Notes: generated by a model not told the origin, from the letters alone. Counted from the first letter of the stretch, positions 25,489 through 33,717 are shown. The stretch is 64,000 nt of DNA from Prochlorococcus sp. AG-409-B05 (GCA_003216075.1 QCJK01000007.1:1-64000), one strand, 5' to 3'. A program made the numbers and translations.

Positions 25489-25848
25489 ATACACCCTTTC
25501 AAACGAGAGTGGCTAGTACTTGAAAAGCGGCTTTTGATCAATGAGAACTTCACCACTACGCAAGAACTGGTCAAGAGCTTTCTACAAGGCTTTGACTAAT
25601 TGCGGAATGCTACTGAACTATCGTTTGCCAGGTCAGCATTAAGGCAATTGACAAGTAATGGGTCAATTAAAAAGATTCATGGTGACTAATACAGTGAAGA
25701 TCCACGTGGCAGCCTTCTTCTGCTTCTCGCCAACTTGCAGCAAAGGCTTAAAGGGATTCAAGTCCATGGGTTAGGCATAATTGCTCATATCACTTTATAT
25801 GCCGATGGGTGCCAAATCCATAGATTTCCTCCATTTTTCAATAAGTAG
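25486..25848 (+). pseudogene. Unknown conserved-looking gene with two in-frame stops
   Basis: One frame reads through 121 codons with only two TAA stops (25597 and 25687). The pieces are EWLVLEKRLLINENFTTTQE, ELSFARSALRQLTSNGSIKK, and GSLLLLLANLQQRLKGIQVH followed by GLGIIAHITLYADG. The first part looks like a helical winged-helix-type segment. No family is assigned; clearly a dead gene. Confidence 0.5.
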
Positions 25849-25918
25849 AATTTATCCAGGGGTTCAGGCAATCTTTTCAATGGCTTGTTGACTCAATGCT
25901 TTAAGACCTAGACAGGGA

Positions 25919-25987
25919 ATGAGCATTCAATATTTAAAAGAAAAAAGGCTTGCAGCCTTAAAGGCTGGTCACGCGAATAATCCCTAA
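25919..25987 (+). CDS. Possible 22-residue basic peptide
   Basis: ATG at 25919, preceded by CAGGGA, encodes MSIQYLKEKRLAALKAGHAN plus NP. It lies 9 bases before the next small ORF and may be the first gene of a small cassette. Weak support. Confidence 0.3.
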   Translation: MSIQYLKEKRLAALKAGHANNP

Positions 25988-25996
25988 ATACATCTA

Positions 25997-26134
25997 ATGA
26001 ATCAGGCAAAAGGAACTTATTCCCATCCCAATTGTCGCCACAGGCACAAAGACTCAAGCCCTGATGACTCTGACAACAAACCCAAAAAACAATTCAAAGA
26101 CCACGCTATTGACACCAGGAAGATTCCTGGCTAG
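25997..26134 (+). CDS. Small hydrophilic protein (45 aa)
   Basis: ATG at 25997 encodes a very polar product rich in His, Lys, Asp and Pro (NCRHRHKDSSPDDSDNKPKK). It looks natively unstructured. It lies 26 bases upstream of the DUF1651 gene and is probably in the same transcript. Function unknown. Confidence 0.45.
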   Translation: MNQAKGTYSHPNCRHRHKDSSPDDSDNKPKKQFKDHAIDTRKIPG

Positions 26135-26160
26135 TACATGTGTACTCCATCAGGAAACCA

Positions 26161-26454
26161 ATGCAGCGTCGGTCAACCCAAAAAGTCAACGCTTGGCTCA
26201 TCAGTCCAGGTGGGGACTGGTGCATTCGATTTCACCGTGATCCAAAATCCTGGCAACGATATCCATTTGTCTTTGTAGACAAATGGAGTGCGCAGCCCGA
26301 TGGATCTCCCTCACAAATGCAAACAAGGAGCAAGTTAACTTTGGACGATGCACTTGAATTGTGCGGCCAAATGTTATTGGATGGCTGGCAAAAACTTTCC
26401 AATCAATTCGGCGAGCCCCCTGAAATTGATCATCCTGAAGAGGTCGCTGCATGA
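26161..26454 (+). CDS. DUF1651 family protein
   Basis: From the ATG at 26161 the product is 97 residues and matches DUF1651, a family of marine picocyanobacteria: AWLISPGGDWCIRFHRDPKS, FVFVDKWSAQPDG, LTLDDALELCGQMLLDGWQK. Function unknown. A GTG at 26140 could extend it. It overlaps the next ORF by four bases (ATGA), a sign of translational coupling. Confidence 0.8.
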   Translation: MQRRSTQKVNAWLISPGGDWCIRFHRDPKSWQRYPFVFVDKWSAQPDGSPSQMQTRSKLTLDDALELCGQMLLDGWQKLSNQFGEPPEIDHPEEVAA

Positions 26455-26621
26455 CTCATGCCGAACTAGCAACGACGTTAGCCAAGAAACTACTACTGAA
26501 AGAAGACCGCGGAGAGCACCAAAGCATTAGATCCCTAAAACACTTGAAACACTACTTCTACGAAATGAGCATGGAAGAACTTCTTGGAATAGCGACACAA
26601 CAGGGAATTAGTACTTTCTGA
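26451..26621 (+). CDS. Small helical protein coupled to DUF1651
   Basis: The ATG overlaps the DUF1651 stop (ATGA at 26451-26454). The 56-residue product is helical and basic (HAELATTLAKKLLLKEDRGE, MEELLGIATQQGISTF). A strong stem-loop starts two bases after its stop, so this is the last gene of the cassette. Confidence 0.6.
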   Translation: MTHAELATTLAKKLLLKEDRGEHQSIRSLKHLKHYFYEMSMEELLGIATQQGISTF

Positions 26622-26917
26622 TGCACTTGACTCGACTTTAACCAATGTCGAGTCAAGTGCTCTTAACTAATTATTGTTGAGCCAACTATCATTTGACAGG
26701 ACGACAAGACCGATAGACAGGTTCAGATATCTATAGGCCTAACTGTTATTGCTACATTTGAATAAACAGCAAATCTCACAAATCTAGTTCAGCCTCGCAA
26801 ATTAATAGCTTTTAACTGCTTTAGGGAATAGCATTTGAATAGAACACCTGTATTGGTTCTGTCGATTGCATTGATTTAAAAACTTGAGTTCCTAATAACC
26901 TAAATTGGTAGAAATGG
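26622..26917. other. Intergenic stretch after the small cassette
   Basis: It holds the stem-loop at 26623-26660; otherwise no gene or repeat is seen. Confidence 0.5.
26623..26660. terminator. 14-bp stem-loop ending the DUF1651 cassette
   Basis: GCACTTGACTCGAC pairs perfectly with GTCGAGTCAAGTGC around a 10-base loop, followed by TCTT. It begins immediately after the stop at 26621. Confidence 0.65.
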
Positions 26918-27244
26918 CTATGAACTGGGTTTCCTTGATCTAGATTTACCCTTACCATGCTTCTCTTCGAGCATTTCGTCCATAGGGAGATCAGGACGCT
27001 TCCCATCCAAAACATCGGCCAATGTCCTAAAGCTTTCGGCATAATTCCAAAAATTTTCCTTTCTTTGGAAACCAGCTAAAAAATGCCTACTGAAATTTTT
27101 CTGCAGGCCCCAGCGCTTCTCATTTCGTTCATATTCACCATGATTCATATCTACCAAAAAAAGACAAGCACTTTCGTGTCGAAGACAATCTTCTTCAGAG
27201 TCAAACAGCTCGCCGTCCTTAGCTTGCCAAACCTGTTTGCCCAT
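26918..27244 (-). CDS. Hypothetical protein (108 aa)
   Basis: The product begins MGKQVWQAKDGELFDSEEDC, with a pattern of acidic and aromatic residues typical of a small soluble protein. It continues with a helical part (GFQRKENFWNYAESFRTLAD) and a basic tail (KHGKGKSRSRKPSS). I recall similar picocyanobacterial proteins but no named family. ATG start. Confidence 0.6.
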   Translation of the reverse strand: MGKQVWQAKDGELFDSEEDCLRHESACLFLVDMNHGEYERNEKRWGLQKNFSRHFLAGFQRKENFWNYAESFRTLADVLDGKRPDLPMDEMLEEKHGKGKSRSRKPSS

Positions 27245-27550
27245 TAATTTTGCTGATTACCTATTTCCCAGCCAACTTAGCCGAAATTTTTTCGAATTAA
27301 TAGCAGAATCAATACTTCCCTGACCTGTAGTCCAAAAATGAAATCCAATAACACGTAGCGCCTAGCTCTCTAATTGCTTGCAAATCTAGGGTTGATAGCG
27401 TACAAATGTAACTACTAGTCAATATCTGTTGAGTAATTGATTTGGAGGAAAAGAGAATACCAAAATCAACCTTAAAATTGGCTTTACTGTTTAAGAATTA
27501 TTTGTAAAGCTCTAAGAAGCCCCTGACTTGTAAGATTATATAGGAAAACA
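27245..27550. other. Intergenic stretch
   Basis: No gene or structure recognised; divergent promoters for the flanking genes are expected here. Confidence 0.45.
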
Positions 27551-27757
27551 ATGGATAATTCCTTCTCACAAGGGTTGAAATTAAATAGCTTAACTTCCAC
27601 CACTTCATTGGTGATATGGTCAATGATTATTTTTTTAATTGCGCTGATAATAGGAATCAGTATAATCTTTAGAAAACAATTTAAAAACATTGAAAAAGTA
27701 AAAAATAATAAACTATCAGACCGATCTAATTCAAAAGGTTTTCAAGTAAAAAATTAA
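27551..27757 (+). CDS. Small one-helix membrane protein
   Basis: The 68-residue product has a polar start, one strong helix (LVIWSMIIFLIALIIGISII) and a basic tail (RKQFKNIEKVKNNK), fitting an N-out/C-in single-pass protein. The minus-strand ORF overlapping it has poorer composition. Function unknown. Confidence 0.55.
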   Translation: MDNSFSQGLKLNSLTSTTSLVIWSMIIFLIALIIGISIIFRKQFKNIEKVKNNKLSDRSNSKGFQVKN

Positions 27758-27895
27758 AGCCAAACAAATCATTGATCAATGCTAAACCTTACTCTCACTG
27801 CAGACCCCTGAAATTAGACGATAGTTATTCAGGAATGAAATACACCCGATCCCTCAAATACCAAACACATAAGGTGACCTTCATAGCGATGCATC

Positions 27896-28063
27896 CTAGT
27901 TCGATGCATTAAGGACGCAGACCCTGCCAAAGACAAGCCTGAGGCGCTCTATGTAGCGTATATGTAAAAAGGGGCTTCCACTGCTAGTGTCCCAAGGTGC
28001 TTCTGTCAAAGCATGATCTAACTGCTTAGTACAGCCTTCACAAAACAGAGTCCAATCAATCAT
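27896..28063 (-). CDS. Possible 55-residue protein with an N-terminal CxxC
   Basis: From the ATG at 28063 the reading is MIDWTLFCEGCTKQLDHALT and continues with HIRYIERLRLVFGRVCVL. CEGC could bind a metal or be redox active. Its start codon overlaps the start of the divergent gene at 28062, an unusual arrangement that lowers confidence. Confidence 0.35.
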   Translation of the reverse strand: MIDWTLFCEGCTKQLDHALTEAPWDTSSGSPFLHIRYIERLRLVFGRVCVLNASN

Positions 28064-28259
28064 GAAAAACAAACAGAATTTAAATAACCATATAGAACGC
28101 AATCCTCAAAGAACAATACAATTTGATAGCTCATTTTCTACTAGGCTAGCAGAGTTAACTAAGAATCAAAATCTACCTGCAGACGATGTTCTAATACAAA
28201 AATATGGGACATTAGAATTAGCATACAAGGCAATAGGGATTTCTCCTTCTATAAATTAA
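28062..28259 (+). CDS. Hypothetical soluble protein (65 aa)
   Basis: The product is polar and helical (FDSSFSTRLAELTKNQNLPA, VLIQKYGTLELAYKAIGI). The composition and ATG start look genuine. Function unknown. Confidence 0.55.
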   Translation: MKNKQNLNNHIERNPQRTIQFDSSFSTRLAELTKNQNLPADDVLIQKYGTLELAYKAIGISPSIN

Positions 28260-28321
28260 AGAACAAAATCAGAAGATGGCTCGATTTTTCTCTAAGATTT
28301 TTATAACCATCAAATACTAAG

Positions 28322-28507
28322 ATGAATTTTCTTGCTACAGGCAGTAGTTTTTTAGGACTATCTCCATCATCGGATCAATTAATGATTATTAATTTATCTG
28401 CAATCCTTGTAGGTATAACATTCAATGCCCCACAGAAAGTGATTAAATGGGGTGGGCTTATTATTGCAGTAGTTACTACAACTTGCGGCTTGTGGTGCAA
28501 TCATTAA
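28322..28507 (+). CDS. Small two-helix membrane protein
   Basis: The 61-residue product has two hydrophobic segments (LMIINLSAILVGITF and GGLIIAVVTTTCGLWC). It is followed four bases later by a very long hairpin. It may be co-transcribed with the gene at 28062. Function unknown. Confidence 0.55.
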   Translation: MNFLATGSSFLGLSPSSDQLMIINLSAILVGITFNAPQKVIKWGGLIIAVVTTTCGLWCNH

Positions 28508-28510
28508 ATG

Positions 28511-28559
28511 TTTGTTATCCCCTGAGAGTTCTCTAGAGAGACTCTCAGGGGATAACAAA
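28511..28559. terminator. Long near-perfect palindrome after a small gene
   Basis: The arms TTTGTTATCCCCTGAGAGT and ACTCTCAGGGGATAACAAA pair over 19 bp, and the spacer CTCTAGAG is itself self-complementary. There is no long T-run on either strand. It lies between convergent genes ending at 28507 and 28587, so it may end both transcripts. Confidence 0.65.
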
Positions 28560-28586
28560 GAAATCAAATCCACAAAGAAACCCTAC

Positions 28587-28802
28587 TTACAGAAATCTCT
28601 GATCATCGTGGGGAGACTTTTTAAGAATTCTCCTTTCTACTGAAAAAATTAATAACCAAGCAAATCCCAAAGTTAAACTCAAAAGGTATTCTTGTTTTAA
28701 TAAGTCAATAACTGCAAAAGTACTAGCAAGTATCGCCATAGTACGTAGCCCCCAAGATTGAATAGTAATTTTTGACCTTATATTTTTTTTGAAATCACTC
28801 AT
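28587..28802 (-). CDS. Small two-helix membrane protein
   Basis: The 71-residue product has a basic start (SDFKKNIRSK), two hydrophobic segments (RTMAILASTFAVIDLL and LLSLTLGFAWLLIFSV) and a charged tail. Function unknown. Confidence 0.55.
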   Translation of the reverse strand: MSDFKKNIRSKITIQSWGLRTMAILASTFAVIDLLKQEYLLSLTLGFAWLLIFSVERRILKKSPHDDQRFL

Positions 28803-28962
28803 ATTCTGCTCTTAGGTTATTGGGAGCCACCAGAAATAATTGTAAAAGCATTACCAGCCTCAATCAAGAAGATACAAATAAGATTAACATAGAGATTCGA
28901 TTATTTTATAATCAAAGTATTCATCTTTAAAAAACACCTCAATTCCTATCTCATTATAAATC

Positions 28963-30000
28963 ATGGGGAATAAATCAACGCAACCTAATAACTATAGCCT
29001 CATTGACTCAGGTCTTTTACTGCAATATAAAAATGATCTTAAATTCCCAAAACAGGATTTTGAACAGCTTCTATTTGATCTTGGATGGCCTAATAGCTTG
29101 GCTTGGCTTGAACATTGGTCCCAGAATGATGTGCAAAATCTTTGTATGTACTCCCGCCCAAGATTTACAAGACCTGACTGGATCTTAGGTATTGGATTAA
29201 CGTTGCTTTCCGACATAGAAAGATTTCTGAATTCTGAAGCAAATCAAATAATCTTCGGGATTTCAGGCCTTCCAGGATGCGGCAAAACAACTCTAGGAAA
29301 GTGGATTGAACATTGTTCATCTGAGCTTAAGTGGCCAGTTTGTGTCGTTTCGTTAGATGACTTCTACTTGCCTGCGACAGAAATGGAAAAGGCAATGTCA
29401 AATAACCCTTGGAATGTCCCAAGGGGTCTGCCAGGCAGTCATTCGATAGATCTAATGCTCAGTGCTATAGACAAATGGGAGCAAACAGGTGTATTGATCA
29501 CCCCTCGTTTCGAAAAATCCCTACGAGGTGGTCTTGGCGACCGTTACGGATGGCGTAAATCTAAACCCAAATTAATCATCATAGAAGGATGGTTTGTCGG
29601 CTGTGATCAAGCAAGCAACCCAGAGAGTATCGATCAAGAGAAAGACCTCTTTCCACCGCTATCAACTGAAGAAAAGTACTATCGGGAGGTTGTTCAACAT
29701 GCCCTAGAGAGATATCAGCCTATATGGAAAAAGTTAGAACGTATATGGCAGATAAAACCTATTGATTTTATCTCTACTTGCACATGGAAGAAAGAACAAG
29801 AGATAAATATGGAAATAAAAAAAGGTTCTTCACTAAAAGGCGAAAAACTTGAATCTTTCATTCGAATGATTCAAGCAGCCATTCCACAGAAAAGTCTTCT
29901 ATCAATCAAAGCTGATGTTATAGCTATAATAAATACGAAAAGACAAGTGAAGTGGCTCGGAAGAAATTCACAAGAAAATGCCCAATCAACAATTTTATAA
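28963..30000 (+). CDS. D-glycerate 3-kinase (plant/cyanobacterial type)
   Basis: The 345-residue protein is a P-loop kinase: Walker A GISGLPGCGKTTLGKW, then VCVVSLDDFYLP, NPWNVPRGLPGSHSIDL and a Walker B-like LIIIEGWFVGC. The DDFYLP and RGLPGSHD-type motifs are typical of plant-type glycerate kinases. It phosphorylates D-glycerate to 3-phosphoglycerate and completes the photorespiratory return to the Calvin cycle. It stands alone in accessory-looking DNA. Confidence 0.9.
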   Translation: MGNKSTQPNNYSLIDSGLLLQYKNDLKFPKQDFEQLLFDLGWPNSLAWLEHWSQNDVQNLCMYSRPRFTRPDWILGIGLTLLSDIERFLNSEANQIIFGISGLPGCGKTTLGKWIEHCSSELKWPVCVVSLDDFYLPATEMEKAMSNNPWNVPRGLPGSHSIDLMLSAIDKWEQTGVLITPRFEKSLRGGLGDRYGWRKSKPKLIIIEGWFVGCDQASNPESIDQEKDLFPPLSTEEKYYREVVQHALERYQPIWKKLERIWQIKPIDFISTCTWKKEQEINMEIKKGSSLKGEKLESFIRMIQAAIPQKSLLSIKADVIAIINTKRQVKWLGRNSQENAQSTIL

Positions 30001-30169
30001 CAAAAGTATTCAGATTAGCGCTCAGAGGTTTGGCCATAATATTAGTTCTTGATTTAGAATAAGTTTCAATAACAAGGGACTGAAGGTTTGAATAAATAGT
30101 ATTTAAAGGCTATAATTATTAGCTATATATAAATTATTTGTCAATGAATCTAACCTTGCATGGCCCAAA

Positions 30170-30361
30170 ATGACTGCTCAACTAACAGCGCCAGGCTTAA
30201 TAGCCAGAAGCCTACCAATCGCGTTGGGGATAGGAATATCTTGGCTAGGAATAACTCTTATTCGAAATGAGTCAAGACTTGTCAATAGAAAGTCAGAGCT
30301 CGAAGAGATGCTTAAAGCAAGGTCAAGAAAAAAGCGTCGTAAACTACTAACAAATAACTGA
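30170..30361 (+). CDS. Small one-helix membrane protein with a basic tail
   Basis: The 63-residue product has one helix (LIARSLPIALGIGISWLGIT) and a very basic C-terminus (KARSRKKRRKLL), probably cytoplasmic. ATG start. Function unknown. Confidence 0.55.
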   Translation: MTAQLTAPGLIARSLPIALGIGISWLGITLIRNESRLVNRKSELEEMLKARSRKKRRKLLTNN

Positions 30362-30455
30362 TTTGAAATTTCATTTAACCATTGAAGCTAATTGAGCGAG
30401 TCTTATATAAACAAGAACTCTAAAAATTGAATCTGAAGATAAAATCAAGCTTCAG

Positions 30456-30683
30456 CTATTCAATAAGGTTAAGCTCATCTGTAAAGAACCAACTTCTTGA
30501 CCCATTTTTAAATTCTAATATTAATGCGAATTGATTCCCATCAACCATTTTGTAACCTCCCATCCACTTCCCAATAGGTTCTGCAATGATTTGCTGTAGT
30601 AGATTTTTAGAAATCCTATCCCTAACACGTCTAAAATCAATCCTAAGCATTTGGCCCTTGACAAGATTTTCAATTTGAATCAT
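30456..30683 (-). CDS. DUF2862 family protein, copy 1
   Basis: The 75-residue protein has the DUF2862 pattern: LVKGQMLRIDFRRVRDRISK, GGYKMVDGNQFALILEF and SRSWFFTDEL. The family is cyanobacterial with an SH3-like small barrel of unknown function. A second, longer copy lies at 33936-34376. Confidence 0.85.
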   Translation of the reverse strand: MIQIENLVKGQMLRIDFRRVRDRISKNLLQQIIAEPIGKWMGGYKMVDGNQFALILEFKNGSRSWFFTDELNLIE

Positions 30684-30828
30684 TTGTCTATATCCTTAAG
30701 AAGGATTAAATTAGAGTATTGACCCTAGGAAGAATTCAAGAAGAATTTAAATAAATCAAAATAATGTCTTTCGTAATGAAATACAATTACATTACGATTG
30801 AACCAAGTCAAATAAAATATGAAGAGAG

Positions 30829-31059
30829 CTAGCAATGAGACCACTGAAAAAATAAAAGCTGAAACAATAACGTAATCAATACACCCTTGAAAAAACAGAG
30901 CCAAAGAAGTCCGTAATTAGTAATTCCTAGTTTTTTTTGATACCAAAAAATAAACTTCTTATGGTTCGTAACAAATTCAACCCTGGGGTTGAATTTGTTT
31001 TTTCTAGAGGGAGGGGTTGGAATACGAACCCAATTGCCTTTCTGATCAAAGGGGCTCAT
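30829..31059 (-). CDS. Hypothetical membrane protein
   Basis: From the ATG at 31059 the 76-residue product has a polar N-terminal part (GNWVRIPTPPSRKNKFNPRV) and a C-terminal helix (LLWLCFFKGVLITLLFQLLF). An in-frame start at 31104 would add 15 residues. A terminator-like hairpin is embedded in its coding sequence (30970-30999). Confidence 0.55.
   Translation of the reverse strand: MSPFDQKGNWVRIPTPPSRKNKFNPRVEFVTNHKKFIFWYQKKLGITNYGLLWLCFFKGVLITLLFQLLFFQWSHC
30970..31002 (+). terminator. Terminator-like hairpin inside a minus-strand gene
   Basis: On the plus strand AACAAATTCAACCC pairs with GGGTTGAATTTGTT around two bases and is followed by a T-run. It would end plus-strand transcription, although no plus-strand gene lies just upstream. 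It falls within the codons of the gene at 30829-31059. Confidence 0.5.
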
Positions 31060-31158
31060 TAGTTTATAGCAACTAACCAACTTAAACGTATATCCTAATG
31101 GCAATCAATAAGTTTCTGAGCAACAAAAGCAAGCCCAAAAAATCAGTCAATTAACGGC

Positions 31159-31519
31159 CTAGGACAACCAGGCTCCACCTTGTTTTAAGGCATCTAAGAA
31201 TTTCTTATTAGAATTAGAAAAACCGACTAAAGGATTTTTAATTCCTTGCTCACTAGGCTCATTGTTTTTAGAAGTCCAAAAACCAGAGAACAAAAGGGTT
31301 CTTCTGGGCCACCTAAGCACAACCATCGATTCAAGACTCGATCATATCCTTGTGATAGCTAATAATTAGCATGCACCCCAATTTTTATAACTTTACCTTC
31401 GGGATTACTCCATCTGATTCACTAACACCAAAAACAGTCCAACCTATGAACGAGTTTTCCAATTTAAAAGCTCTAAAAGCAATAAGAGAGCAATGAAATT
31501 CATAGAAGAGAAAACCCAT
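31159..31519 (-). pseudogene. Unknown gene broken by frameshifts
   Basis: An ATG at 31519 starts MGFLFYEFHCSLIAFRAFKL, then ENSFIGWTVFGVSESDGVIP, ending TAA at 31385. Other frames continue with GVHANY and QGYDRVLNRWLCLG, and a third with RTLLFSGFWTSKNNEPSEQG and KKFLDALKQGGAWLS to TAG at 31159. Together they read like one protein of about 120 residues cut by two frameshifts. The last part alone has an ATG at 31326 and could still be made. Confidence 0.5.
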
Positions 31520-31587
31520 CTTCTATTACAGCTGTGAAAGTGAATCCTAAGCTTGAGAGGCATCCCTTCTTAACCTATAATTAAAAT

Positions 31588-31716
31588 ATGAATCAAGAAA
31601 AACAACACTCCAAACTTCTCAAACTCCAAACCAAGGCAGAAAGCTGCCTATCAAGAGAAGAAGCGCAGAAACTAATTAAAAAGGCTGATAAAGCCCATAG
31701 AAAATTATCTGGGTGA
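31588..31716 (+). CDS. Small basic helical protein (42 aa)
   Basis: ATG at 31588 encodes MNQEKQHSKLLKLQTKAESC, LSREEAQKLIKKADKAHRKL and SG. The product is a single amphipathic, Lys-rich helix hairpin. No family is known. The composition is clearly protein-like. Confidence 0.5.
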   Translation: MNQEKQHSKLLKLQTKAESCLSREEAQKLIKKADKAHRKLSG

Positions 31717-31853
31717 TAAATAAAGACCCTTTAGCTACTAGAAAGTATCTTCTACTAAAATAAAACTAAACACAATCAATGAATTTATATTTTAATCAAA
31801 ATGTGTTAATGATTTAAAGAGTAAAAATAGCCTTATCTCAGTTATTATAAGCG

Positions 31854-32003
31854 TTAATGCCATCTAATCTTTTCTGGATTCTTTTTCTCAATTTCCTTAA
31901 GCACAAATATAAGTGCTGCAATTGAAAGCGGCCCAGCCACAGAAGCAACTACTAGGAAAATCTTAATTTCTGGGCCAAGAGTTGCAAGAAAATAATGATG
32001 CAT
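31854..32003 (-). CDS. Small one-helix membrane protein (49 aa)
   Basis: From the ATG at 32003 the product is MHHYFLATLGPEIKIFLVVA followed by the rest of the helix (SVAGPLSIAALIFVLKEIEK) and a charged tail. A GTG at 32066 in frame would extend it to 70 residues. It follows the gene at 32069-32248 on the same strand. Confidence 0.55.
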   Translation of the reverse strand: MHHYFLATLGPEIKIFLVVASVAGPLSIAALIFVLKEIEKKNPEKIRWH

Positions 32004-32068
32004 GTTTGATTTTGGTTCCCCTGATAAGAAAACTTTAGTATTCAGCCTTTTTTTGATATAAGACACGA

Positions 32069-32248
32069 TTAGTCATTTGTATTACTATCTTCCTTCTTGC
32101 CCTTAACATAATTAGAAAAAAGCGCATATGCAGCGCCAAAAAGCCAAGAGCCAACTAAAATGGATATCACTACTAAGGCAATCTGAATAGCGCCTGCGTA
32201 GCCACCATCATTAGGGCCATACTGCATTAAGGGATCAAGAGTATCCAT
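32069..32248 (-). CDS. Small one-helix membrane protein (59 aa)
   Basis: ATG at 32248 encodes MDTLDPLMQYGPNDGGYAGA, a helix (IQIALVVISILVGSWLFGAA) and a charged tail (KGKKEDSNTND). The pattern fits a single-pass protein with the N-terminus outside. It heads a likely two-gene operon with the gene at 31854. Confidence 0.65.
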   Translation of the reverse strand: MDTLDPLMQYGPNDGGYAGAIQIALVVISILVGSWLFGAAYALFSNYVKGKKEDSNTND

Positions 32249-32345
32249 GAAATAAAGATCATTGTTTTAGCCATTCATATTCTTTCTTGTTTTAAAAGAA
32301 TACAACCAACTTCTTAGCAAAACTCTCTATTGCTGTTCCAAATAG

Positions 32346-32651
32346 TTATTTTGATTGGTCAGATGTGTTCTCATTTCTTTGAGGGGTTGAACCATTACAT
32401 AAAGAAACCGACATCGCCTCAAGTCCTGCTGCTCCTGCTGATCTAAATCCTGGAACCTCAGAAAGGAAGCTAACCGTGGTGGCCACACAACCATTAAAAC
32501 TACTCGCATAACGAGCCATCGGTCCAACTCTTAGAGCTATACCAAAAAGACTCAAAGAGCCCAAAGCAACTCCAATCATCAAAACAGCACCAGTCAATTG
32601 GGAATGAATACTTAAATCCAACCTTTTAGAGAACTTCTTTGTTTCAGTCAT
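32346..32651 (-). CDS. CNG-signature one-helix protein, member 3
   Basis: From the ATG at 32651 the product is 101 residues: a polar start, one helix (AVLMIGVALGSLSLFGIALR), then GPMARYASSFNGCVATTVS, a Gly/Ala-rich stretch and SVSLCNGSTPQ. It shares P-x-A-[KR] ... Cys ... CNG with members at 8368, 14304 and 34749, but has a longer spacer between the Cys residues. Function unknown. Confidence 0.65.
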   Translation of the reverse strand: MTETKKFSKRLDLSIHSQLTGAVLMIGVALGSLSLFGIALRVGPMARYASSFNGCVATTVSFLSEVPGFRSAGAAGLEAMSVSLCNGSTPQRNENTSDQSK

Positions 32652-32787
32652 TACAGACTCTGCTACATCCACACATAGTCTAGAAATTCTTTAAAGAAGC
32701 CTTTCACTTTCTAAGGCATCTCTACAATCTTTGCCAACTGTGCCATAAACCTCAACAATAAAGTTGATCCTCAATTTGAAATTCTTT

Positions 32788-33081
32788 TCAATAATCTCCC
32801 ACAAAAGGGTTTTTGGGATGGATCAATAGAGCAGCATCATTTTCATATGCCTCAACCTCAAACCAGGTAAAAACCAGCTGATCATCAGAGTCACGATCAA
32901 AAGTACGTTGCAGCATTTCAAGTTCAAACTCCTGGACTAGGGAATCGATGGTAGAAACCAGCGCTAATAAATCTTTTAATTTTTCCTGCTTATCTTGAAT
33001 CCGAGAATGTGAATAAAAGGAAATCTGCAGCAAAAAGTTATCATAAAAAAATTCTATGGATAATAATAAATAGTTGATCAT
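32788..33081 (-). CDS. Hypothetical helical protein (97 aa)
   Basis: The product has an aromatic N-terminus (INYLLLSIEFFYDNFLLQIS), a charged helix (RIQDKQEKLKDLLALVSTID) and an acidic C-terminal part (FTWFEVEAYENDAALLIHPK). ATG at 33081 is preferred over the TTG at 33087. No family is known. Confidence 0.55.
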   Translation of the reverse strand: MINYLLLSIEFFYDNFLLQISFYSHSRIQDKQEKLKDLLALVSTIDSLVQEFELEMLQRTFDRDSDDQLVFTWFEVEAYENDAALLIHPKNPFVGDY

Positions 33082-33486
33082 AGACAATAATTTAATCTAA
33101 TTAGTTGTTAAACAAAATCTTTTTGATATCGACAATATGTACCAAGGGCTCATGTAAATATTTACCCATATCCTACAATGATCAAGTGTTTACGTCATGC
33201 TAGATTGACTTTTTATGCGAACACCAAAAAGTCCTAAATCGCAGCTAGAACCATGCAAACTGCTCTTAATGCTATATAATCTATATGCTTAATTAATATC
33301 TTTTTTTACTTACTAAGAAATAAAAAGGAAAAAATCATTTAAGAAATCTAGTTCGCAAAGAAAGAGAATTAATTCTTTTTAGTGAGATCACTAATAAGTA
33401 TCATGAATGAAATATAAACTTGAAAGACAAAGTAAACCTTGTTTCTCTAATTGAAGAAAAAACAGGTTGAACCTATACTCAAAAAG
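33082..33486. other. Intergenic stretch
   Basis: No gene or structure recognised in about 400 AT-rich bases. Confidence 0.45.
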
Positions 33487-33609
33487 CTAGTCTTGACCTT
33501 TAATTCTATTGTTATCTTCTGAAGTTATTACCTTAACCTCAAAATCAACCAAAAAGCCAATCAAAACCAACAAAATCCCAACAATTCGCCAATCAGGAGA
33601 TAAGGCCAA
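33487..33609 (-). CDS. Small one-helix membrane protein (40 aa, TTG start)
   Basis: A TTG at 33609, with TGGAG seven bases upstream, opens MALSPDWRIVGILLVLIGFL, VDFEVKVITSEDNNRIKGQD. The helix and charged tail look genuine. The frame is open a few codons further up but has no better start. Confidence 0.5.
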   Translation of the reverse strand: MALSPDWRIVGILLVLIGFLVDFEVKVITSEDNNRIKGQD

Positions 33610-33717
33610 GACTTGACTCCAGTTTCTTTCAGCATTTTAAACCTTCACGTCCACTTTTTTGCAGCAAGAGTAAAAGATCTTTTCGTTCCAATGAGCAACC
33701 CCTAACCTAAGAACCTA

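Noticed and set aside
27484-27690. Minus-strand ORF of 68 codons
   Set aside because: It is antisense to the better membrane protein at 27551-27757.
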